A stretch of DNA of 64,000 bases from Halorientalis sp. IM1011 (lineage in GTDB: Archaea > Halobacteriota > Halobacteria > Halobacteriales > Haloarculaceae), in the NCBI RefSeq assembly GCF_001989615.1, contig NZ_CP019067.1:1860001-1924000 (forward strand). Reading direction: 5' to 3'. Below, one piece after another: positions 50,725 to 59,018 of the stretch. Both the position numbers and the translations under genes were made by a program. The notes beneath the pieces are model-generated. The model saw only the letters and a program-made list of their open reading frames with translations. It made no database searches and was not told the DNA's origin. How positions within the stretch are numbered: position 1 is the first letter of the stretch; each line of letters opens with the position of its first letter.

Positions 50725-50931
50725 ATGGTCACGGTGGAGGTAGTCGGCGAGGGAACTCACGAAATCGACCCCGCGACTCTCGGGGCCGACCCGACCTACG
50801 CGGATCTGGTGCAGGCCGTCGACTACAGCCCCCACGAGGTGTCCGTGCTGGTCGACGACCAGCCGGTACCCGAGGACCGACCGATCGACGCCGATCACGT
50901 TCGCGTCCTGCGACTGATCAAGGGCGGGTAG
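50725..50931 (+). CDS. samp2: Ubiquitin-like small archaeal modifier protein (SAMP2 type)
   Basis: A 68-residue beta-grasp protein from ATG 50725: MVTVEVVGEGTHEIDPATLG, then YADLVQAVDYSPHEVSVLVDDQPVPED and the terminal VLRLIKGG. The C-terminal diglycine is the conjugation and thiolation site. In Haloferax, SAMP2 serves both in protein modification and in tRNA wobble-uridine thiolation. The gene order with rfcS and alaS nearby is typical of haloarchaea. Confidence 0.9.
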   Translation: MVTVEVVGEGTHEIDPATLGADPTYADLVQAVDYSPHEVSVLVDDQPVPEDRPIDADHVRVLRLIKGG

Positions 50932-50989
50932 CCTGCCAGATGTGTCCACTCCCGCGGGTTCTTCACCTACGAGTACTTACACTGGGCCA

Positions 50990-51355
50990 ATGGAGGTCCG
51001 CGAGGCGACCGTCGAGGAGCTTCCGACGGTGATGACAGTCTTCGACGGGGCCATGCTGGCGACTGGGGCGGACGCCGTCCGGGCGTCCATCGACCGCGGT
51101 GAGCTGCTGGTGGCCGCGGCCGAGGGGCGCGTCCTCGGGGCCTGTCTCCTCGCCGGCGAGGAGATCGAGGCGGTCGCGGTCCGGCGCGCGCGGCGGGATC
51201 AGGGGATCGGCCGGGCGCTGGTCGAGGCCGCCGCCGACCGCCGGGAGCGCCTCGTCGCCGAGTTCGACCCGCGCGTGCGGCCGTTCTGGGCGTCGCTCGG
51301 TTTCGAGATCGAACCGGCCGCCGAGTCGGAGCGCTACCGCGGTACACGGGAGTGA
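50990..51355 (+). CDS. GNAT-family acetyltransferase
   Basis: A 121-residue protein from ATG 50990. The acetyl-CoA site is EIEAVAVRRARRDQGIGRALVEAAADRR (V-x2-RRDQGIGRAL, motif A), followed by LVAEFDPRVRPFWASLGFEIEPAAES. It is a small, single-domain N-acetyltransferase with unknown substrate. A TATA-like ACTTACACT sits ~20 bases upstream. Confidence 0.85.
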   Translation: MEVREATVEELPTVMTVFDGAMLATGADAVRASIDRGELLVAAAEGRVLGACLLAGEEIEAVAVRRARRDQGIGRALVEAAADRRERLVAEFDPRVRPFWASLGFEIEPAAESERYRGTRE

Positions 51356-51356
51356 G

Positions 51357-52229
51357 TCACCCCTCCAGGGTGCGAACGCGGTTGAGGAGCCGTTCGAGCC
51401 CGTCGCTCGCCCGGTAGTCGAGTTTCCGGTCGGACTCGTCGTAGTCGACGACGCCGGCGCTGACCAGTTTCGGGACGTGTGAGTGGACCAGGGCGATCTC
51501 GACGCGCTCGGGTTTCTGTCCGGGGACGCCGCTCGTGTTCGCGAGGTAGGCCGCGGCTTCGGTCACGCTGATGGGACCGTCGACGGTCGCGAGATACGGG
51601 AGCAGTTCCCGGCGGGTCCGGTCGGCGAGCAAGTCCAGCGCCGTGTCGACCTTGGTCGCGTCGACCGGTTCGGTGAACGTCGCTAACTGGGTGCGGTCCG
51701 ATTCGGACTCCGTTCGGCCGGTCCGGTGTGCCAGTTCGTAGCTCGCCCAGCGCGCCAGCAGTCCGACGAGTTCGACCTCGAACTCGCCGAGGGGCTCGTC
51801 GCGGGCCTCTTCGCCCGCGAGACAGACGGTCCCCCGCCGATCGCCGTCGAACTCGACCGCCGACCCGACGTAACTCTCCAGCCCGAATCGCTCGTAGGCG
51901 GGGTCTCCTGCCCAGCCTTCCTCGCCAGCAGCGTCGACCGCCAGTCGCCCCTCCTCGGTCGCGATCGTCTTCCGGCAGTACGTCTCCGAGAGCGGGATCG
52001 TCTCGCCCTCCTCGACGACCGTCTCCATGCCGGTCGTGAGGACGATCTCCTGTCGCCCCGCCTCCCGGTCGATGTACGAGAGAAAGCCGTACGGGAGGTC
52101 CAGGTGCTGGCTCTCGAGCTCCAGCGCCGCGGCCAGGCGCTCGGCGAACGCCCTCTCCGGTTCGAACACGATCGTCGAGAGATCGAGGAGGTGTTCGAGG
52201 TGTCCGTTCGCGGCTCGTTGTGCCGCCAT
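51357..52229 (-). CDS. GAF-domain regulator with winged-helix output
   Basis: A 290-residue protein. Residues ~15-165 form a GAF-like sensor (YGFLSYIDREAGRQEIVLTTG, ESYVGSAVEFDGDRRGTVCLAG). Residues ~195-290 match the haloarchaeal DUF7344-like winged helix (VDTALDLLADRTRRELLPYLATVDGPISVTEAAAYLAN...ERVEIALVHSHVPKLVSAGVVDYDESDRKLDYRA). Likely a one-component regulator reading a small ligand or redox state. Convergent with the acetyltransferase. Confidence 0.85.
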   Translation of the reverse strand: MAAQRAANGHLEHLLDLSTIVFEPERAFAERLAAALELESQHLDLPYGFLSYIDREAGRQEIVLTTGMETVVEEGETIPLSETYCRKTIATEEGRLAVDAAGEEGWAGDPAYERFGLESYVGSAVEFDGDRRGTVCLAGEEARDEPLGEFEVELVGLLARWASYELAHRTGRTESESDRTQLATFTEPVDATKVDTALDLLADRTRRELLPYLATVDGPISVTEAAAYLANTSGVPGQKPERVEIALVHSHVPKLVSAGVVDYDESDRKLDYRASDGLERLLNRVRTLEG

Positions 52230-52326
52230 AGCGAGTAGTATTACCCGGTCGTTTCCTTATGCCTTGGGGAGAAAACTCGGGTATATGACTCTCTTACTGC
52301 AGAAATTTACGGCTTCGATACCACAC

Positions 52327-53772
52327 TCACACGAGAGGTTCGACCAGGTCGCGGCCGGCCGTGAGCAACTCCCGGACACGTTCGTCGTCCGTCGCCTCGG
52401 CGTACACCCGGAGTTTCGGCTCGGTGCCGCTGGGCCGGACCAGCAGCCAGGACCCGTCCGCGAGGAAGATCTTGAACCCGTCTACGTCGTTGACGCGCTC
52501 GACGGCGGCCCCGGCGATCTCCTCGGGTAGCGCGCCGTCGAGATCCGCGACGACCGCCGCCTTCCGGTCGTCGGGACAGTCGACGCTGATCCGGTCCTGG
52601 TGGACCTCGCCGTGGGCGTCCTCTAGCGCCGAGACGCGCTCGTCCAGCGGTCGCTCGACGGCCGCCGCGGCGGTCAACAGGGCGAGCGTCACGCCGTCCT
52701 TGTTCCGGAGGTGCCCGCGCACGCCGAACCCGCCGCTCTCCTCGCCGCCCATCAGTGCGTCGGTCTCTTTCATCGCCTCGGCGACGTGCTTGAACCCGAC
52801 GGGCGTCTCGGCGACGGTCTCGCCGTGGGCCTGGGCCACCCGGTCGACGATGGCGCTGGTCGAGACCGTCCGGACCGCCGACCCCGACTCGGATTCGAGC
52901 AGGTGGTCGTAGACGGCGGCGAAGAACAGGGAGGGGTCCAGCATCCCTCGCTCGGGCGTGACGACGCCGATCCGGTCGGCGTCCCCGTCGTTGGCGATCC
53001 CCAGATCGGCGTCGCCGCTCTCGACCCGCTCGATCAACGCGTCGAGTTTCTCGGCGCTGGGTTCGGGCGATTCCCCGCCGAACTCGGGGTCGGTCTCACA
53101 GCGCAGGCGGAGCACGTCCGCGCCCGCGGCTTCCAGCAGGCGGTCGGTCACGTCGCGGCCGCTCCCGTGCATCGCGTCGTAGGCGACCGTCAGCCCGTCC
53201 AGATCGGCGTCGACGAAGTCAAGCGCGTGGTCGAGGTACGGGCCGACGAAGTCGGTCTCCTCGACGCGGCCGTGTTCGGACTCGGGCAGGGGATCGGGTT
53301 CGGCCAGGTTCGCCTCGATTCGGTCGGTCACGGCCGCCGGGGCCGGCGATCCGTCGGCGGGGACGAACTTCACGCCGTTGTACTCCGGCGGGTTGTGTGA
53401 GGCGGTCACCACGAGCGCGCCGGCCAGGCCCCGGTCCCGGACGGTCCAGGCCGTGACCGGCGTCGGGCAGTCCCGAGCCGGGAGCAGTACGTCGAACCCG
53501 TTGGCACAGAGGACCCGGGCGAGTTCCTCCGCGAAGCCCCGCGAGTGTTCGCGGGCGTCGTAGCCGATGGCGACGGTCCCAGCGGCGTCTGTCTCCCGTC
53601 GGTCGTCCTCGCTCGCGGGTCCGTCCTCCCCGCTCGTTCGTTTGGAGGACTCCCGTCGGTCGTCCTCCCGCAGTACGGTGGCGACGCCCTGTCCGACCAT
53701 CCGGACGCGGCGGTCGGTGAACGTCTCAAGGGTGGCCCGCCAGCCGTCGGTACCGAACGAAATCTCGTCCAT
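52327..53772 (-). CDS. Phosphohexomutase (phosphoglucomutase/phosphomannomutase family)
   Basis: A 481-residue alpha-D-phosphohexomutase: FGTDGWRA start, active-site TASHNPPEYNG with the phosphoserine Ser125, metal loop GIANDGDADRIG, sugar loop GGEESGGFG and phosphate-binding RPSGTEPKLRVYAEA. Residues 36-62 are an extra polar insert with EDDRRE twice (36-41, 55-60), encoded by an 18-base repeat at 57-base spacing. Substrate specificity not resolved. A second mutase gene is at 56555. Confidence 0.9.
   Translation of the reverse strand: MDEISFGTDGWRATLETFTDRRVRMVGQGVATVLREDDRRESSKRTSGEDGPASEDDRRETDAAGTVAIGYDAREHSRGFAEELARVLCANGFDVLLPARDCPTPVTAWTVRDRGLAGALVVTASHNPPEYNGVKFVPADGSPAPAAVTDRIEANLAEPDPLPESEHGRVEETDFVGPYLDHALDFVDADLDGLTVAYDAMHGSGRDVTDRLLEAAGADVLRLRCETDPEFGGESPEPSAEKLDALIERVESGDADLGIANDGDADRIGVVTPERGMLDPSLFFAAVYDHLLESESGSAVRTVSTSAIVDRVAQAHGETVAETPVGFKHVAEAMKETDALMGGEESGGFGVRGHLRNKDGVTLALLTAAAAVERPLDERVSALEDAHGEVHQDRISVDCPDDRKAAVVADLDGALPEEIAGAAVERVNDVDGFKIFLADGSWLLVRPSGTEPKLRVYAEATDDERVRELLTAGRDLVEPLV
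53593..53667. repeat. In-frame 18-bp direct repeat inside the mutase gene
   Basis: CTCCCGTCGGTCGTCCTC occurs at 53593-53610 and 53650-53667, exactly 57 bases (19 codons) apart. The second copy is part of a hairpin GGAGGAC..GTCCTCC (53644-53668). A 14-base core, CTCCCGTCGGTCGT, occurs again at 10358-10371 near the 43-bp repeats. Confidence 0.8.
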
Positions 53773-53854
53773 ACGCCCTCTCCCTCGTGGCCCTGCAAAA
53801 AGTCACGGTTTTTGACAATCCAGCGGGGGTTCCGGGATCGGTCCCCGATAGCGG

Positions 53855-54100
53855 TCACTCCTCGATCAGCCGCTCCTTCTCGGCCCGGGAGTACTGTTTG
53901 ATCTCGTGTTCGCGGCTCATGGCCGCCGATTTCGAGTCGAAGGACTCGACGTGGACGAGGTCGACCGGCGTGCGCCCGCGGGTGTACTTGGCACCCTCGC
54001 CAGCGTCGTGTTCGGCGACTCGCCGGTCCACGTCGGTCGTGTAGCCCGTATAGAGGGTGTCGTCGGCACAGCGCAACACGTAGACGTAGTGGTCCGACAC
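53855..54100 (-). CDS. GIY-YIG nuclease family protein
   Basis: An 81-residue domain: [78 protein letters not shown]. The YVYVLRC...YTGYT (GIY-YIG), the catalytic-type Arg (DVDRRVAEH) and the Glu in REHEIK are all present. This is the small UPF0213/YhbQ type, implicated in DNA repair in bacteria. Confidence 0.92.
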   Translation of the reverse strand: MSDHYVYVLRCADDTLYTGYTTDVDRRVAEHDAGEGAKYTRGRTPVDLVHVESFDSKSAAMSREHEIKQYSRAEKERLIEE

Positions 54101-54241
54101 GTCCGGACGGAGCGCGTGGGGGACGGTGAGCGTTGCGTTCGCTGGCGCGGTTGAGTCGTCTGGAGAAGGGCAGTGTCGTCCGGCGCGCTGCCGGCGCAGT
54201 GCCGCAGAGATGGGCTTCGCGTGGTAGCTATGCGACGGTTC

Positions 54242-54391
54242 TCACGCTTTGTGGGCGCGCTCGCGTGCCACCTCGGCGATGCCAGCGTTCGCCGAGCAAC
54301 TCGGGCAGGCGTGGACTTCGCCGTACTCGTCCGCAAAGACCCGAGCGAACTGGTCCGACACGTGTGCACCACAGTGATTACAGTCTGGCAT
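54242..54391 (-). CDS. Tiny zinc protein, paralogue of the 57904 gene
   Basis: A 49-residue frame from ATG 54391: MPDCNHCGAHVSDQFARVFA, then EVHACPSCSANAGIAEVARERAHKA. CNHC and CPSC form a four-Cys zinc site. The first ~40 residues align with the 57904 product (MPECQNCGAFVTAAYARVFT...CPQCEDK). Both are below usual gene-calling length. Possibly a nucleic-acid-binding accessory; function unknown. Confidence 0.75.
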   Translation of the reverse strand: MPDCNHCGAHVSDQFARVFADEYGEVHACPSCSANAGIAEVARERAHKA

Positions 54392-54509
54392 TCGTCACTG
54401 CCGGCAGCGACCGACTGCCGACATCCCTCCTAGGGGTCGTGTGTACATATCCTCCATACCGAACCAGTAAGGCATCCCCGGCGACGGCCCGCTCTCGGGT
54501 GGGTTTCCG

Positions 54510-55271
54510 CTACTCCGGCCGTGCGGCGTCGATGGTGCGGGCGATCAGCGCGGCCTGTGCGCCCGCGGTGAAGCCGGCGTCGACGTTGACCGCGGTCAGG
54601 GCGGTACAGGACTGGAGCATGCCGTCCAGCGCGGCTTCGCCCGCCCCGGCGTGGCCGTAGCCCGTCGAGACGGGGAGCCCGATGACCGGCGTGTCGACGA
54701 GGCCGGCGACGACGGTCGGGAGTGCGCCCTCGCGACCGGCGGCGACGATCAACACGTCGAGTTCCCGGAGGTGGGAGAGCTGGTCGAGCAGGCGGGCGAT
54801 GCTGGCCACGCCCACGTCGTCGACGCGTTCGATCTCTGCGCCCATCTCCCGGGCGATGACCGCCGCCTCCCCTGCGGGTTCGGCGTCGGACGTGCCGGCG
54901 GTGACGACGCCGACAGTCGCGTCGAGTTCCGGACGCTCGAACTCGTCTGTGTGAGCCACCAGCACGCGGGCCCGTTCGTGGTACGTGTCCTCGGCGTCGT
55001 GGCTTCTCAGCCGCTCTCTGACTGTGGCCAGTGCGTCGGCGTCCAGTCGGGTCACGATGGCTCGCCCGGTCGTCTCGATGGATGTGGCCGCCAGATCGGC
55101 CACCTCTGACGGCGTCTTCCCGTCGGCCAGAATCGCCTCGGGGACGCCCGACCGCGTCACCCGTGCGGCGTCGAACCGCCCGGCGTCGCCGGTCGCGTAG
55201 CCTGCAAGTTCCGCCTCGGCCTCGGCGGGGCTCGTCTCGCCCGCCGCGACCGCTTCGAGCAACTCGCGCAT
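54510..55271 (-). CDS. larB: LarB-type nickel-pincer cofactor carboxylase
   Basis: From ATG 55271 a 253-residue protein. The LarB-specific N-terminal part has RSGVPEAILADGKTPSEVADLA; the C-terminal AIR-carboxylase-like part has TVGVVTAGTSDAEPAGEAAVIAREMG and STGYGHAGAGEAAL. LarB carboxylates and hydrolyses nicotinic acid adenine dinucleotide to start the nickel pincer nucleotide, cofactor of LarA racemases. LarC, LarE and LarA are not seen here. ATG 55295 is an in-frame alternative. Confidence 0.88.
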   Translation of the reverse strand: MRELLEAVAAGETSPAEAEAELAGYATGDAGRFDAARVTRSGVPEAILADGKTPSEVADLAATSIETTGRAIVTRLDADALATVRERLRSHDAEDTYHERARVLVAHTDEFERPELDATVGVVTAGTSDAEPAGEAAVIAREMGAEIERVDDVGVASIARLLDQLSHLRELDVLIVAAGREGALPTVVAGLVDTPVIGLPVSTGYGHAGAGEAALDGMLQSCTALTAVNVDAGFTAGAQAALIARTIDAARPE

Positions 55272-55555
55272 ACGCCCCCTCCACGCTCGACTCACTCCTA
55301 CCCATCGACTCGGCCACAGAAAAGAAGGATTGATGACACATATGCTTCCAAACCAAAGCGCGCGCGAGCGCCCGGCTGACGGGTGTACACGACCAGTTCA
55401 CCGATTCGAGGGGGTCGACGTGGGGTGACGGTTAAATACCGGCCAGTGCCTTTATAAGGGGAACTCCGCGAAACCGGCTCAGACCCCCGTGAGTACCGGC
55501 GAGAAACTGCACAAACGGGAAAGTATTTAAACCACCCTCTGGAAAGGCCGCGTGT
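55272..55555. other. Intergenic region with three TATA-like boxes
   Basis: No supported gene. TATA-like GTTAAATAC (55431-55439) and CCTTTATAAGG (55449-55459) lie 70-100 bases upstream of the box that fits the histone-fold gene (TATTTAAA, 55524-55531). They may drive a longer leader or a small RNA across 55475-55555. Confidence 0.5.
55524..55531 (+). promoter_or_regulatory. TATA box of the histone-fold gene
   Basis: TATTTAAA is centred ~28 bases before ATG 55556, so this transcript would be leaderless. Confidence 0.7.
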
Positions 55556-55723
55556 ATGGCAGACCTGATCGTCAAAGCCGCCGTGAAGGAAGCGCTCGAT
55601 GACATGAACGTCGCATCTGACTTCTACGACGCACTCGACGACGAAGTCGAAGAACTGCTCGAGGACGCAGCGCGTCGTGCCGAGGAGAACGACCGCAAGA
55701 CCGTCCAGCCGCGCGACCTGTAG
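55556..55723 (+). CDS. Histone-fold-like small protein (DUF1931 family)
   Basis: A 55-residue protein: MADLIVKAAVKEALDDMNVA, then SDFYDALDDEVEELLEDAARRAEENDRKTVQPRDL. The helix-strap-helix pattern and the closing RKTVQPRDL are those of archaeal histone-fold proteins of the DUF1931 type, but the DNA-contact Arg/Lys set is reduced and the protein is very acidic. It may dimerise without packaging DNA. Often highly expressed in haloarchaea; the strong TATA box here agrees. Confidence 0.85.
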   Translation: MADLIVKAAVKEALDDMNVASDFYDALDDEVEELLEDAARRAEENDRKTVQPRDL

Positions 55724-55781
55724 GCTGGGACTCCGATTCCGTTTTTTACCGGGCGCAACGACCGCCAGCCACAGCTATCGG

Positions 55782-56462
55782 CTACGGTTCTCGGACCGTC
55801 ACGTCCTCGTCGGTCCCGACGTAGATCGCGTCGGCCAGATCGACGAACAGTCCGTGTTCGAGGACGCCCGGGATCGCCGAGAGATCGGCAGCGAGCCTTC
55901 CGGGATCGTCGACCTCGCCGAAATCGCAGTCCAGCACGAGGTTCCCGTTGTCGGTGACGACCGGCCCGTCCTTCCGTTCGGCGGCCCGCAGTTCGGGGTC
56001 GCCTTCTAGCTCGCGAACCCGGGCGGCGACCGGTTCGCGGGCGTCGGGCATGACTTCCACTGGAACGGGGACCGACAGCCGGTCGGCGAGCTTGGAGTCG
56101 TCGGCGACCACGAGGAGGCGGTCGGCGGCGGCGTCGACCAGTTTCTCGCGTGCGTGGGCCGCCCCGCCGCCCTTGATCAGGTCGCCGTCGGCCACCTGGT
56201 CGGCCCCGTCGATGGCGATATCGGGGGTCGCTTCGTCCAGCGTCGTCAGGGGAATCCCGGCATCGCGGGCGAGTTCCCGCGACTGGTAGGAGGTGGGGAC
56301 GCCCTCGATGTCGAGGCCGGAGTCGACCGCCCGGCCGAGCGCCCGGATGGCGTGGGCCGCGGTGCTGCCGGTGCCCAGTCCCACGACCTGTCCGTCGTCG
56401 ACAGCGTCGGCGGCGGCCTCGCCGGCCCGTCGCTTCTGCTCGTCGCTCCCGCCGCGTTTCAT
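55782..56462 (-). CDS. rpiA: Ribose-5-phosphate isomerase A
   Basis: From ATG 56462 a 226-residue Rpi[48 protein letters not shown] with the active-site Asp, Lys and Glu cluster, and [21 protein letters not shown]. It interconverts ribose-5- and ribulose-5-phosphate for nucleotide and pentose metabolism. Divergent from the mutase gene at 56555. Confidence 0.94.
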   Translation of the reverse strand: MKRGGSDEQKRRAGEAAADAVDDGQVVGLGTGSTAAHAIRALGRAVDSGLDIEGVPTSYQSRELARDAGIPLTTLDEATPDIAIDGADQVADGDLIKGGGAAHAREKLVDAAADRLLVVADDSKLADRLSVPVPVEVMPDAREPVAARVRELEGDPELRAAERKDGPVVTDNGNLVLDCDFGEVDDPGRLAADLSAIPGVLEHGLFVDLADAIYVGTDEDVTVREP

Positions 56463-56520
56463 GCCCGGGGGAACCGCACCCGCGGACAAAAAGACGTGGG
56501 ATCGCCGGGCCTAGGAGGTG

Positions 56521-56529
56521 GATATTTTT
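56521..56529 (+). promoter_or_regulatory. TATA box of the 56555 mutase gene
   Basis: GATATTTTT is centred 30 bases before ATG 56555; it favours that start over the ATG-like frame beginning 27 bases earlier. Confidence 0.65.
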
Positions 56530-56554
56530 GAGGGATACACCCGTCGCCTCGGGT

Positions 56555-57862
56555 ATGTTCGGAACCAGCGGCATCAGGGGACCGGTGGGCGAGACCGTGA
56601 CCGCAGACCTGGCGCTCTCTGTCGGCCGGGCCCTCGGCGTCGAGGCCGAGCGAGTCGTCGTCGGTCGCGACCCCCGCGAGAGCGGCGAACTGCTCACCGA
56701 CGCCCTGTCGGCCGGGCTGCGAGAGTCGGGAACCCACGTGCTGGATCTCGGCCTCGCGGCCACACCGACCGTCGCCCGCGCCGTGGCGTGGGAGGACGCC
56801 GACGCAGGCGTCTCGATCACCGCCTCGCACAACCCGCCCGAGGACAACGGGATCAAACTCTGGCAGGCGAGCGGGCAGGCCTTCGACGCCGAGCGCCGGG
56901 AGACCATCAGCGAGCGCGTCCGGGAGGACGCCGCCGACCTGCGGGCATGGGACGACCTCGGGACCCGCCGGGACGCCGACGCCCGGGAGCGCCACCTGGA
57001 GGCGCTGGTCGACGCCGTCGACATAGCGGATCCGCCGTCGGTCATCGTCGACGTGGGCAACGGCGCAGGCGGCCTCACCGTCGACGCCCTCCAGGAACTG
57101 GGCTGTTCGGTGGAAACGCTGAACGCCCAGCCCGACGGCGCGTTCCCGGGCCGACCCAGCGAGCCGACCGCCGAGAACTGCGAGTCGCTAGCGACGCTCG
57201 TGGCCGAGACGGACGCCGACCTCGGGATCGCCCACGACGGCGACGCCGACCGGATGCGCGCCGTCGCGGGGGACGGTACCTACCTCTCGGGCGACGTGAC
57301 CCTCGCGCTGTTCGCCCGTGCGGCCGCCGACACCGGCCAGCGCGTCGCCGCGCCCGTCGACACGAGTCTCGCGGTCGCCGACCACCTCGCCGAGATCGAC
57401 GTGACCGTCGAGCGGACGAAGGTCGGCGACGTGTACGTGGCGGATCGGGTCGCCGACGACGGCGTGGCCTTCGGCGGCGAGCCCAGTGGCGCGTGGATCT
57501 GGCCCGACGCGACGCTGTGTCCCGACGGCCCACTGGCAGCGTGTCGGCTGGTCGAACTCGCCGCCGAGCGCCCGCTCGCGGCGCGTGCCGCCGAGATCGA
57601 CACCTACCCGATCCACCGCGACAGCGTCGAAGTCGCGGAGAAGGCCGCCGTCATGGAGCGGGTGCAGGACCTCGTCGCCGACCGCTACGACGCGGTCGAG
57701 ACGCTGGACGGGGTGCGCGTGGATCTGGGCGACGGCTGGTTCCTGCTGCGCGCCAGCGGGACCCAGCCCCTGGTCCGGATCACCGCGGAGGCACGCGATG
57801 CTGGGCGGGCCGAGACCATCGCTGCCGACGCTCGGGACCTGCTGGAGACCGCGAGAAGTTGA
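56555..57862 (+). CDS. glmM: Phosphohexomutase, phosphoglucosamine mutase-like
   Basis: A 435-residue mutase: FGTSGIRGPVGE start (GlmM/archaeal type), TASHNPPEDNG with phosphoserine Ser91, metal loop GIAHDGDADRMR, GGEPSGAW sugar loop and RASGTQPLVRITAEA. The GTSGIRG opening and GGEPSGA loop fit archaeal phosphoglucosamine/phosphomannomutases. It would supply UDP-GlcNAc or activated hexoses for glycosylation. Specificity is inference. Symbol tentative. Confidence 0.88.
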   Translation: MFGTSGIRGPVGETVTADLALSVGRALGVEAERVVVGRDPRESGELLTDALSAGLRESGTHVLDLGLAATPTVARAVAWEDADAGVSITASHNPPEDNGIKLWQASGQAFDAERRETISERVREDAADLRAWDDLGTRRDADARERHLEALVDAVDIADPPSVIVDVGNGAGGLTVDALQELGCSVETLNAQPDGAFPGRPSEPTAENCESLATLVAETDADLGIAHDGDADRMRAVAGDGTYLSGDVTLALFARAAADTGQRVAAPVDTSLAVADHLAEIDVTVERTKVGDVYVADRVADDGVAFGGEPSGAWIWPDATLCPDGPLAACRLVELAAERPLAARAAEIDTYPIHRDSVEVAEKAAVMERVQDLVADRYDAVETLDGVRVDLGDGWFLLRASGTQPLVRITAEARDAGRAETIAADARDLLETARS

Positions 57863-57903
57863 GGGGTGGTTCCTGACGACGGGGCCGTCCCGCCGGGGGT
57901 GGG

Positions 57904-58062
57904 TTATCCGCGCCGCGTCGACCGTGCCTGTCGGACGTCCGCACCGTCGCGGATCTTGTCCTCACACTGCGGACAGACCCGTGGTGCTTGGATGCCGTTC
58001 GGTGTAAAGACACGTGCATACGCGGCAGTGACAAAAGCGCCGCAGTTCTGACATTCCGGCAT
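57904..58062 (-). CDS. Tiny zinc protein, paralogue of the 54242 gene
   Basis: A 52-residue frame from ATG 58062: MPECQNCGAFVTAAYARVFT, then APRVCPQCEDKIRDGADVRQARSTRRG. Four-Cys zinc site with spacing like its paralogue 3.7 kb away, differing mainly in the middle loop and the basic tail. Unknown role. Confidence 0.75.
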   Translation of the reverse strand: MPECQNCGAFVTAAYARVFTPNGIQAPRVCPQCEDKIRDGADVRQARSTRRG

Positions 58063-58316
58063 ACACCCGGTACGTAGGATGGTGTTGTCTTAACTTTGGG
58101 TGGTGATTGTGACACTCTCCCGCGCCGAGAAACCGCTCGGACACCGCCACGTACAGTCGATCCCGACGAAACCGGAACGGTTTGCCGATTCGTCGCGTCC
58201 GCGACGTGTCGACTCACGGTCACCGCTCCTCGCGCGCGGCCTCTCGCTCGACTGTCACGATCGGGGACGGGCACGGCCGACACAGCCTTTTTCCGGCCCC
58301 GGTCGTACACCGTGGC
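58063..58316. other. Intergenic region before the SDR gene
   Basis: No supported gene in these 254 bases. A T-rich CCTTTTTCC (about 58287-58295), ~26 bases before ATG 58317, is the likely promoter of the SDR. Confidence 0.5.
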
Positions 58317-59015
58317 ATGGCATGTACTGTCGTGATAGCCGGCGTCGGCCCCGGTCTCGGCGAGTCGATCGCCCGTCGGTTCGCCGCCGAAGGTTGCCGG
58401 GTCGGCCTGTTCGCCCGCTCTGCGTCGTACCTCGACGACCTCGCCGCCGACCTCGATGGGACCGCCGGTGCGGGACTGGCGGTCCCGACCGATCTGACCG
58501 ACCCCGACGAGATCGCCGCCGGGTTCGAGGGCGTCCGCGACGCGTTCGGTCCCGTCGACGTCCTCGTCAACCACGCCAGCGCCGCGTCGTGGGACGGCCT
58601 CACGGATATCTCGACCGAGTCGTTCGACCGCGCGCTCGCGGTCGGCCCGAAGGCTGCGCTCCACTGCTCGCAGGAAGCCGTCGGGGATATGCGAGAAACT
58701 GGAGGCGGGACCGTCATCTTCACCGGTGCGACGACCTCTGTCCGCGGCCGGGAGGGCGCGGTCGGGTTCTCCGCCGCGAAGTTCGCCAACCGGGGGCTGG
58801 CCGAATCGATGGCCCGCGAACTCGGTCCCGAGGGGATCCACGTCGCTCACGTCGTCCTCGACGGCGGGATCCTGCCGCCCGACCGCGATGTCGAGAACGA
58901 CGAGGACTACCTCGATCCCGACGCCATCGCCGACAGCTACTGGCACCTCGTCGAACAGGACGAGTCGGCGTGGACGCTGGAACTCGACCTGCGCCCCCAC
59001 ACGGAAGATTTCTGA
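58317..59015 (+). CDS. SDR-family protein with Tyr-to-Phe change
   Basis: From ATG 58317 a 232-residue classical-SDR fold: VVIAGVGPGLGESIARRFAAEG (TGxxxGxG variant), VDVLVNHASAA, and TVIFTGATTSVRG. The YxxxK motif reads FSAAK (Phe151, Lys155), so the usual catalytic Tyr is missing. Related haloarchaeal and bacterial proteins with FSAAK exist, which suggests a conserved subfamily binding NAD(P) but with changed chemistry. Monocistronic. Confidence 0.85.
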   Translation: MACTVVIAGVGPGLGESIARRFAAEGCRVGLFARSASYLDDLAADLDGTAGAGLAVPTDLTDPDEIAAGFEGVRDAFGPVDVLVNHASAASWDGLTDISTESFDRALAVGPKAALHCSQEAVGDMRETGGGTVIFTGATTSVRGREGAVGFSAAKFANRGLAESMARELGPEGIHVAHVVLDGGILPPDRDVENDEDYLDPDAIADSYWHLVEQDESAWTLELDLRPHTEDF

Positions 59016-59018
59016 GAG

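Noticed and set aside
54133-54660. 175-codon plus-strand frame between the GIY-YIG and LarB genes
   Set aside because: Basic, low-complexity product and antisense to the tiny zinc protein and the larB end.
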